A stretch of 19,234 nt of DNA from Candidatus Njordarchaeum guaymasense (GTDB lineage: Archaea; Asgardarchaeota; Njordarchaeia; Njordarchaeales; Njordarchaeaceae). Both the position numbers and the translations under genes were made by a program. Of the stretch, positions 7,256 to 13,539 are shown piece by piece. Position 1 is the first letter of the stretch. Each line of letters opens with the position of its first letter. Location: positions 1 to 19,234 of the forward strand of contig JAUQYT010000053.1 of the NCBI GenBank assembly GCA_030587605.1. The letters are read 5' to 3'. The notes beneath the pieces were generated by a model that saw only the letters and a program-made list of their open reading frames with translations, had not been told where the DNA came from and ran no database searches.

Positions 7256-8425
7256 TTAGGGTTTTATCGTTATCTTGGCGTCGATCCTCCTTGTTGCTTG
7301 CTGCATCGCGTCTAGTATTTTGGTGAGCTTGTATCTCTTGGTGATTATCTTTGTTTGGTCTATTTTTCCTCCTGCCATTAGTCTTATCACGTTTTGGAAG
7401 TTCCCGTGACCGCTATGTCCTTGGCTGCCGTATACTTGGGCTCCATGTGTTTGGAATATTTCTATGAACATGGGTGCGAGGACATCAGCTCTTCCGATCC
7501 AGGTGACTTTTCCTCCGACGGCGAGGGATTTCTGCATCTCTGGTAGAGTCCTGGTCGGTGCGCCTGCAGCCTCAATCTGCAAGTCGGCGCCTGCGCCTCC
7601 CGTTATCTCAAGAACTTTCTCGTGCGGGCTAAGGTTCTTCTTTGCAAGTTCAGCAGGATTGAAGGTGTAATCTGCGCCCACGTCTTTTACCAGGGAGAGG
7701 CGTTCGTTGGAAACTTCGAAGACTATGACCTTCCCTGCCCCAGCGGCTTTGGCCAATGCTATGGCGCCTAGACCTATCGGTCCTGCTCCATAGACCACAA
7801 CATAAGCCCCAGGCTTGAATCCTTCAGCCCTCGTGAACATGGCGTGGTATGCAACTGAGGTTGGCTCGACGAGTGACCCCGCTTCGCAGGCCTTGTCCTC
7901 GCTTCCGTAGGTTTCTGTTAGCGAGTCTATCTTCCAGCAGTACTTAGATCCGATCGCTAAGTATTCCTCGAACCCTCCGTTGACGGTGAAGCCGATCTCC
8001 TCAAGGTTTTCGCAGTGGTTTGGAAGTCCGTTTCTACATGGAGTGCAGTAGCCACACCAGATCATTTCCTCGCAACAGACCAAGTCTCCTTGCTTTAAGC
8101 CTTTGACTTCTTTGCCTACTTCTTCGATTTGACCAGCAAGTTCATGTCCCGTAACCGTTGGGAACTTTGTGAGCCCAGGATACAGTATGTAGCCTTCGTC
8201 ATCATGTTCGTACATGTGGACATCTGAACCGCAAATGCCACACGCCTTTATCCGCAATAAGACGTCTCTCGGTCCCCTCTGTGGTTTGGGTAGGTCTTTC
8301 AGTTCAATCTTCGGATTTCTCCATACCTTGCTGCCAGACACGACTTTCCTTGTTGCGGTCTCTTCTTGAGTTGGCTTGTAACCGCTTCTTGGTTTGAATT
8401 CAGCTGACAAGACAGCTCCCTGCAA
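7256..8425 (-). CDS. iolM: Scyllo-inosose 3-dehydrogenase, zinc-dependent medium-chain dehydrogenase (IolM type)
   Basis: 389 residues. IolM oxidises scyllo-inosose at C3 with NAD(P)+ to the diketone that IolN hydrolyses. Zinc MDR features are catalytic C65 (CGICGSDVHM), H94-E95 (GHELAG), structural-zinc cysteines C124, C127, C130 and C138 (CGYCTPCRNGLPNHC), and the Rossmann loop GAGPIG at 213-218. Details set it apart from general alcohol dehydrogenases and match recalled Thermotoga TM0412: a long N-terminal lead with PRSGYK and VWRNP, HDDEGYILYPGLTKFP, EEMIWCGYC, and GSQGHSGHGNF near the C-terminus. TTG 8425 is preferred because the N-terminus then aligns with TM0412 without gaps and GGAGTGTGA lies 8 nt upstream; GTG 8437 is the alternative (393 residues). 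First gene of an iolM-iolN unit, divergent from iolO. Confidence 0.88.
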   Translation of the reverse strand: MQGAVLSAEFKPRSGYKPTQEETATRKVVSGSKVWRNPKIELKDLPKPQRGPRDVLLRIKACGICGSDVHMYEHDDEGYILYPGLTKFPTVTGHELAGQIEEVGKEVKGLKQGDLVCCEEMIWCGYCTPCRNGLPNHCENLEEIGFTVNGGFEEYLAIGSKYCWKIDSLTETYGSEDKACEAGSLVEPTSVAYHAMFTRAEGFKPGAYVVVYGAGPIGLGAIALAKAAGAGKVIVFEVSNERLSLVKDVGADYTFNPAELAKKNLSPHEKVLEITGGAGADLQIEAAGAPTRTLPEMQKSLAVGGKVTWIGRADVLAPMFIEIFQTHGAQVYGSQGHSGHGNFQNVIRLMAGGKIDQTKIITKRYKLTKILDAMQQATRRIDAKITIKP

Positions 8426-8756
8426 GACTAAGCTCACACTCCATCCACTTTCTTTAACTCCCGATCTTCATGCTCGTTGACATACAAATTAGCCTAAACC
8501 TTTAGATAATGCTTGAGCTACCATCAGCATTATAATAGTGTTGTTTCATGGTTGGAAATGTTTCACAACTATAAAAAGACCTTTAAATTCGCACACCATG
8601 AAAGAAATTGACTGTTGAAGAAAGGATAGTATGATCCTAGTCTACTTGGAGTGAATACCTAGCTTATTAGGGAAAACGAGGGGGCGGGTTCACTATAGTC
8701 TTCCCTCCCTATGTTCTTCTTCAAGAAGTCGAGGGATAGAGGTAGAACATTGATTG
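8426..8756. promoter_or_regulatory. Divergent control region of iolMN and iolO
   Basis: About 330 bp without a convincing gene. Reading left to right: CTAAACCTTTAG (8494-8505), a 12-bp element with arms CTAAA/TTTAG; a TATA-like TTATAAT (8530-8536) suited to iolM on the minus strand; two direct copies of TGTTTCA (8542-8548 and 8559-8565) enclosed by GTTGT...ACAAC (8540-8569); TATAAAAAG (8571-8579), a good TATA box for iolO; and, in the iolO leader, the near-perfect hairpin CTTCTT-C-AAGAAG (8716-8728), which TCCCT/AGGGA (8706-8710, 8732-8736) could extend. GAGGT (8739-8743) is the likely iolO ribosome binding site. The operator-like elements lie between or next to the two TATA boxes, where one regulator could control both directions. 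No regulator gene is in the window. Confidence 0.5.
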
Positions 8757-9599
8757 ATGAAGCTAAGTTTCTCGATTCAGACTGCCGAGGACACATTTGA
8801 CTGCGATACTGCGAGAGATGACCTAAGAAAATCAGTGGATAAACTTGCTGAGCTCAACTTTGACGGAATTGAACTAATGCCCTATGACTGCGCCAAGCTG
8901 GGAGCCAAGGAGATATCTGAACTGATTAAATCATATGACCTTGAGTTATCCGCTGTGGGAACCGGGATTCTTTACGTCAAGAGAGGGCTGAGCTTAACGG
9001 ATCCAGAGAAGAGTGTTAGGGATGCTGCAATCAAAGCGGTAACGGAGTTCGCTGAGTTTGCCGAGAAATGCAATTCCTCAATTCTCATAATCGGCTTGAT
9101 ACGCGGGAAAGCTCCGAAAGACGCTCCAAATGAAAAAGTCTTGGAATTGCTTCGACAGTCTGTTGAGCATTGCGCGAAGGTCGCCGCTGATAGAGGCTTG
9201 GTTCTTGCGGTCGAACCAATAAACCGCTATGAGACGAACTTGATAAACACTGCTGAAGAAGCGATGAGATTCTCGGATCAGATCAAGTACAGTAATGTGA
9301 AGATTTTGGTTGACACGTTTCACATGAACATCGAGGAGCGAGACATATGCGGCGCGATACTAAGAGCCAGTGGGAGGATAGCCCACGTTCACCTAGCAGA
9401 CAGCAATAGGCTCGCCCCGGGGCTCGGTCATATCGATTTTGTTGGGATAATTGATTCGCTCAGAAGGATTGGTTACCGAGGATATCTTTCTGCTGAAGTC
9501 ATGCCAAAACCGAGTTTTGAGAAGGCTGCTGAGTACGCCTCTAGGAACATGAAAGAAGTCTTACGAAAATCATCGAAAAAGAAGAAAATAAACGCATAA
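8757..9599 (+). CDS. iolO: 5-dehydro-L-gluconate epimerase, xylose-isomerase-like TIM barrel (IolO type)
   Basis: 280 residues. In Thermotoga, IolO (TM0416) epimerises 5-dehydro-L-gluconate to D-tagaturonate. Likely divalent-metal ligands of the TIM barrel are E153 (AVEPINRYET), D186 (LVDTFHMNIEE), H212 (HVHLADSNR) and E247 (LSAEVMP). The wider pattern fits TM0416 as I remember it: start MKLS, GLSLTDPEKSVRDAAI, IIGLIRGK, EPINRYETNLINT, DTFHMNIEE, ADSNRLAPGLGHIDF. ATG 8757 is chosen because the protein then starts as TM0416 does; a TTG lies one codon upstream. GAGGT stands about 13 nt upstream, a loose spacing. The last ten residues are a lysine-rich tail (KSSKKKKINA). Divergent from iolM-iolN and convergent on the DUF998 genes, with a 57-nt gap. 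A general sugar phosphate isomerase/epimerase is the fallback call. Confidence 0.87.
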   Translation: MKLSFSIQTAEDTFDCDTARDDLRKSVDKLAELNFDGIELMPYDCAKLGAKEISELIKSYDLELSAVGTGILYVKRGLSLTDPEKSVRDAAIKAVTEFAEFAEKCNSSILIIGLIRGKAPKDAPNEKVLELLRQSVEHCAKVAADRGLVLAVEPINRYETNLINTAEEAMRFSDQIKYSNVKILVDTFHMNIEERDICGAILRASGRIAHVHLADSNRLAPGLGHIDFVGIIDSLRRIGYRGYLSAEVMPKPSFEKAAEYASRNMKEVLRKSSKKKKINA

Positions 9600-9656
9600 A
9601 AAGTAAGTATAGCTGGACAAAGGACGCTTCGCTGAGTCTTCCTGGCGCCTGGACTT

Positions 9657-10283
9657 CTAGCGCACCTTCCGTTGCTTCCCGGGTACAATGTCTTTACTGG
9701 TGATCAGTCTCTCACTTGCTATCAGTGACCATATGTATCCGGGAACCACTATGACCATTTCCATTATCGCGATGGCAGGACCCCACGGAATGAACAAGTT
9801 GACGACGCACACTAATCCGAGTACGAGGGAGACAACGCCAAATATTCTCAATGGTTTGCTTCTCACTTGGGCAAACCCAAACAAGAGGAGAGATACAGTC
9901 AGTGGTATGAAGATCAAGAATGCGGAAACAGCGTGCGGTAGTAAATAATTCATTGGGAATATGCCTACGCCGATCATGCCTATACCGCTTGCGAATAGTA
10001 GTATTGTCGCTACGAGCCCTAGGGCATTGGTTCTCGTCTTCATACTGAGTCCAAGAACGAAGATGACCGTTATGATGCCACCTATTATCAGTCCAATATT
10101 GAAGATTGGTGCCGAAGCAGGCTTCGTGAGATCTCCGAGATTACTTAGCGCGTAGTTAGTCCACGAGAACCAGGGAGAAACGGTGATCGCTAGGAATATG
10201 CACAAGAACACAAATGACTGACCTAGTATGCCGCATATCCCTGCTACTTTTGGATCTAGTAGACGTTTCAAGATCGAAGACAT
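9657..10283 (-). CDS. DUF998 family integral membrane protein (paralog A)
   Basis: 208 residues with about six membrane helices (roughly 12-34, 64-84, 88-109, 116-138, 147-167, 170-190). DUF998 signatures are SPWFSWTNYALSNLGD after helix 1 and GIFPMN after helix 3. Function unknown; no catalytic motif is visible. ATG 10283 is chosen because it gives the same N-terminus (MSS-LKRLL-PKVA) as paralog B and AGGAGG lies 12 nt upstream; the frame is open to TTG 10310. It ends in a basic cytoplasmic tail (VPGKQRKVR). The 167-nt gap before it (10284-10450) shows nothing clear, though it may hold a promoter. A run of five T on the minus strand near 9598-9602 could end the transcript. Confidence 0.8.
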   Translation of the reverse strand: MSSILKRLLDPKVAGICGILGQSFVFLCIFLAITVSPWFSWTNYALSNLGDLTKPASAPIFNIGLIIGGIITVIFVLGLSMKTRTNALGLVATILLFASGIGMIGVGIFPMNYLLPHAVSAFLIFIPLTVSLLLFGFAQVRSKPLRIFGVVSLVLGLVCVVNLFIPWGPAIAIMEMVIVVPGYIWSLIASERLITSKDIVPGKQRKVR

Positions 10284-10450
10284 GTTTGATATGTTCCTCC
10301 TTTTTTCCAACTCTCTTTTAGATCACCTATTTAGTGATTGTTATTCAAGCTTGTCTTTGTGACGATGGGTCTTCTTTCGGATTCAGCTATCTGCGTATGG
10401 AATCTCAGCTAGCGGCTATTTTAACGACTCTAGTTCCAATGAATCCTTCG

Positions 10451-11065
10451 TTACTTCTTCGACTTGATCTCTTTGCCACTTGTCAGCACAACACACACTA
10501 TGAGAATCCACACGTAGACTGTGGCTGCCGATATTATCTCAGGGATTGCGGCATGCTGCCACGACATGAGTATCCATGGTGAGGCAGCGACAATGCCCAG
10601 TACCAAGGATAACACGCCGAGCATCCTTGTGGACTTCTTGATAACAAAGGCAATCCCGAAGAAAAGCAGAGATAGAGCAATTGACACGAAGAGTGTTACT
10701 GAAAATATGAAGTGCCATGGCGGCATAGTCTCAGGAAATAGACCCACGCAGATAAGGGCTAAGTCAGCGACCAACAGTATTACTGACGCCACTATTGCTA
10801 TGGCATTTGCCTTGAATTTCATAAAAACCCCAAGTCCAAAGAATATTGTAACTATGCCGGCAATGATGAGTCCAGTGTTAAAGATCGGCGCAGAAGCTGG
10901 ATGCAACACAGTATGCCCTAAATCACTTAACGCATTGCCTGCCCAAGTGAACCAAGGTGAGACAGCAATGGCTGCGAGTATGCTAACAAAAGCGATCAAC
11001 GGGCCGATTATCCCAAGTACCGCTGCTACTTTTGGTTTCAAGAGACGCTTTAGCTGTGAAGACAT
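10451..11065 (-). CDS. DUF998 family integral membrane protein (paralog B)
   Basis: 204 residues, plainly a paralog of the next gene downstream: same length, six helices, and matching blocks MSSQLKRLLKPKVAAVLGI, SPWFTWAGNALSDLGH, HPASAPIFNTGLIIAGI and VGLFPE. The two copies probably arose by tandem duplication and have diverged well. Function unknown. ATG 11065 is chosen because GAGGTG lies 5-6 nt upstream; the open frame upstream to 11095 adds ten residues containing the ribosome binding site. It follows the phosphofructokinase gene by 50 nt on the same strand, so it may be read from that operon. Confidence 0.8.
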   Translation of the reverse strand: MSSQLKRLLKPKVAAVLGIIGPLIAFVSILAAIAVSPWFTWAGNALSDLGHTVLHPASAPIFNTGLIIAGIVTIFFGLGVFMKFKANAIAIVASVILLVADLALICVGLFPETMPPWHFIFSVTLFVSIALSLLFFGIAFVIKKSTRMLGVLSLVLGIVAASPWILMSWQHAAIPEIISAATVYVWILIVCVVLTSGKEIKSKK

Positions 11066-11115
11066 AATCACACCTCTTTCCTCAAGAGATATCAAAACAG
11101 AAGATTATTGCATTT

Positions 11116-12339
11116 TCAGGTTCTCAGCTTCTTAGGGACGAGCTCCTTCTTAAGCTTAACGTATACTGGAAGTGGACCACCTATTAGTGGCATGGCGTAT
11201 CTCCGGTATTCCTCTGTCATCCCGTTTCCTTCCTTGTTGATGAAGCTTCTCGGCATTGCCTTTGTGGCGATAGCAACCTTTTCGAGAGCAACCAATCCAG
11301 TCGTGCAGCGATATGCTTTGCCTGGTGTCCTGAGCAGTGTTATCATCTTGTCGGTTTCTCCTTTGGTTGCCCTCTTGACGGCCACTTGTCCGACCATGTA
11401 CGCTTCCTTCAGATCCACCTTTGAAGCCAGAATCATTGATACACGTTGGATTGTGCCTGGCTTGTCGAACCTTGCCTTTAGGTTCAACTTGCTTGCCACA
11501 TATTGGCAGAGATAGTCTGCTACGCCTCCCAGTTGTTTGTGACCGAACGCATCGGTATCAATGGCTTTCTTAGACTCAATTAACGGCTTTCCACTCTCAT
11601 CTTTCAGTCCTTCACAGACGGTCACAACACAGAATCCAAGTCGATCATAGACCTTCTTAACGTCCTCAACAAATCCGTCATGGTTGAGTGGAACTTCTGG
11701 CACATAGGTAAGGTGAGGAGGGTCGTCCTCAGATCTCTTGCCAAGGGTTGTGGCTGCCGTAATCCAGCCTGTGTCACGTCCCATAACCTCGATTACCTTC
11801 ACTTTGTCAACTATCCCTATGGCTGCGGTGTCCAATCCTGCTTCCATGGTTGACACTGCAACCCACCTTGCAACGCTTCCGTAGCCAGGGCAGTGATCAG
11901 TTACTTCAAGGTCATTGTCAATTGTCTTTGGTACCCCGACTACGCGCAGCTCGTAGTCCTCTTTTTCGGCTACCTGTGAGATCTTGTGGCTTGTATCCAT
12001 CGAGTCGTTTCCGCCAATGTAGAAGAAGTACCGAATGTTGTGAGCTCTCAACACATTCAGTATCTTCATGTAGTCATCCGGTGACAACTTGTGTCTGCAT
12101 GAACCTAGCGCTGATGAGGGTGTTGAGGCAAGTCCCTTGATGGTTGATACTGGTTGTTTTCTCAAGTCAATCATGTTCTCGTTTAGGACTCCTTCTATGC
12201 CGTTTAGCATCCCGTAGATTCCCTTGATCTCGGTGTGACGTTTAGCTTCCTCAATAACACCTTCGAGGCTACTATTGATCACGGCCGTAGGCCCGCCTGA
12301 TTGCCCTACAACGAGTTTACCATTTAGCTTCTCAACCAT
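11116..12339 (-). CDS. Phosphofructokinase, probably diphosphate-dependent
   Basis: 407 residues, PFK-A superfamily. These enzymes phosphorylate fructose 6-phosphate to fructose 1,6-bisphosphate; the PPi-dependent form is reversible. Motifs are the N-terminal phosphate loop GQSGGPTAVINSSL (12-25), YIGGNDSMDT (107-116), VPKTIDNDL (136-144) with catalytic D141, PGYGSVARW, and EVMGRDTGWI. Two residues speak for pyrophosphate: D112 in GGND, where ATP enzymes have Gly (GGDGS), and K138 in PKTIDND, where ATP enzymes have Gly (PGTIDND). Start ATG 12339 has AAAGGTGG about 14 nt upstream. It lies 56 nt after the aldolase-like gene and 50 nt before DUF998 B on one strand, with the gyaR-like gene first. 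Phosphorylation of another keto-sugar or keto-acid cannot be excluded, since this branch is not well characterised. Confidence 0.87.
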   Translation of the reverse strand: MVEKLNGKLVVGQSGGPTAVINSSLEGVIEEAKRHTEIKGIYGMLNGIEGVLNENMIDLRKQPVSTIKGLASTPSSALGSCRHKLSPDDYMKILNVLRAHNIRYFFYIGGNDSMDTSHKISQVAEKEDYELRVVGVPKTIDNDLEVTDHCPGYGSVARWVAVSTMEAGLDTAAIGIVDKVKVIEVMGRDTGWITAATTLGKRSEDDPPHLTYVPEVPLNHDGFVEDVKKVYDRLGFCVVTVCEGLKDESGKPLIESKKAIDTDAFGHKQLGGVADYLCQYVASKLNLKARFDKPGTIQRVSMILASKVDLKEAYMVGQVAVKRATKGETDKMITLLRTPGKAYRCTTGLVALEKVAIATKAMPRSFINKEGNGMTEEYRRYAMPLIGGPLPVYVKLKKELVPKKLRT

Positions 12340-12395
12340 TTTCTGCGTCCAACCACCTTTGTTATTGTTAAGAAAAGATGCTAGAGTTTCATGAA

Positions 12396-13493
12396 TTAGA
12401 ACAGTCCGTTTAGTAAGTTCATGTTCTTCCCTCTGATGTTCATGACATGTTTGACAGCATCCTCAACCGTGAAACCTTTGTGGACTATGCCACTAACGGC
12501 TGATGCGACAGCTAATGGGTCGTCTTTGCCTGGAAAGGTAACGTTCCTACCCACGAGCGCTCCCCTGATGCTCCTCCCCGCTTTCATTCCCTCTACAAAC
12601 TGTCTGAAGATGTCAGTCGGGTCTCCTGTCGCCTCGCCTCCAAGCATGAGGATGGGGCACGTTGTTGCTTTGGCAACCTTGTCGAAATTCTCACAGTAAG
12701 GTATCTTGAGCCATGTGTTCATCGAGGAGTAGCCTAATCCACTTGCAACCCCGATCACTTGAATTAGGGGGTCGGCGCTTTTCATCGTCTTGTATTTTCC
12801 GCCTTCCTTCTTCACTGGAAGTGTTTCCACGAATACTGGGATACCAAGTTCATTGAGTTCGTTGATGACTTCTGAGCAGTAGCTTATTGTTGCGCCGCTT
12901 TCCTTCTCGGTGGTTTCGAGTCGGAACATTATCTTTGCCCCGTCTAGCCTCATTTCTTTGATGCTTTCAGAGGTGTAGGCGGTCATCTTGTCATCCATCT
13001 CGAACACCGTGCCGCTTAGACCTCCTCGATTCATGCATCCCAGTATGACCTTATTATCGAGGAAGCTTTTGCCGCCAGCCTCTTTAACTAAGTAGTTGAC
13101 TATGAACAGCTCTTCGATTATGTCGGGAGTACTCATCACTCCGTCAAATTCCTCGTCTGTCATAACCCGCAATATTCTTCCGAGGAGTTCGTATCTGTTT
13201 CCCATCGCCACGGGGTCGTCGCCAACTTGGGTTACCATCCTGGCTGGGTGGTCAGCCGCCAATATCGTTAGCTTCCCATCTTTCGTGAGGGGGTCTCTCC
13301 TTATTCTCTTCCTAGCCTCCTCTAGCACTATGCTGCCTCTCTCAAGTTTCGCTCTCGCTGTTTTCTTTCTAGTCTTCTCGAATGCCCTGCCGCCGGCACC
13401 AACTCTTACGTCCGTAATCTTGTCAAACAAGCTCCTTGGGAAGAAGTTCTCGACTTTGAAAACGTAACTACCAATAGAGTAGGTTGATGACAT
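12396..13493 (-). CDS. Cgl0159-family (beta/alpha)8 protein, probable class I aldolase
   Basis: 365 residues. The core matches the Cgl0159 family, a class I aldolase-like TIM barrel found in actinobacterial inositol (iol) clusters: LTILAADHPARM (75-86), GDDPVAMGNR (91-100), DGVMSTPDIIEEL (117-129), LGCMNRGGLSGTVFEMDD (151-168), GYSSMNTWLKIPY (254-266), and PILMLGGE (280-287). K263 in WLKIPY and K187 in DGAKIMF are candidate Schiff-base lysines. The first 50 residues are an extra N-terminal stretch rich in Lys and Arg. ATG 13493 is chosen because GGGTGAGGAG ends 3 nt upstream; the frame is open to GTG 13508. Genes on both sides are a 2-hydroxyacid dehydrogenase (46 nt before) and a phosphofructokinase (56 nt after), so it may cleave a phosphorylated ketose or keto-acid to DHAP. 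Fructose-bisphosphate aldolase is the simplest alternative. Substrate unproven. Confidence 0.8.
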   Translation of the reverse strand: MSSTYSIGSYVFKVENFFPRSLFDKITDVRVGAGGRAFEKTRKKTARAKLERGSIVLEEARKRIRRDPLTKDGKLTILAADHPARMVTQVGDDPVAMGNRYELLGRILRVMTDEEFDGVMSTPDIIEELFIVNYLVKEAGGKSFLDNKVILGCMNRGGLSGTVFEMDDKMTAYTSESIKEMRLDGAKIMFRLETTEKESGATISYCSEVINELNELGIPVFVETLPVKKEGGKYKTMKSADPLIQVIGVASGLGYSSMNTWLKIPYCENFDKVAKATTCPILMLGGEATGDPTDIFRQFVEGMKAGRSIRGALVGRNVTFPGKDDPLAVASAVSGIVHKGFTVEDAVKHVMNIRGKNMNLLNGLF

Positions 13494-13496
13494 TTT

Positions 13497-13506
13497 CTCC
13501 TCACCC
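13497..13506 (-). promoter_or_regulatory. Ribosome binding site of the Cgl0159-type gene
   Basis: GGGTGAGGAG on the minus strand; two overlapping cores (GGTGA and GGAG) end 3-7 nt before ATG 13493 and decide the start. Confidence 0.6.
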
Positions 13507-13539
13507 ACAACACAGTTTTCTTCAAGTGTTGTCTGATGC

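Noticed and set aside
8711..8800. A 29-codon frame starting in the iolO leader and overlapping the iolO start
   Set aside because: No ribosome binding site, a run of Phe and Lys codons produced by the hairpin sequence, and no sign of coding constraint; a leader peptide is possible but unsupported.
10521..11135. A 204-codon open frame on the plus strand opposite DUF998 paralog B
   Set aside because: The minus strand has the family motifs, membrane helices and a clear ribosome binding site; the plus-strand product is a low-complexity shadow.
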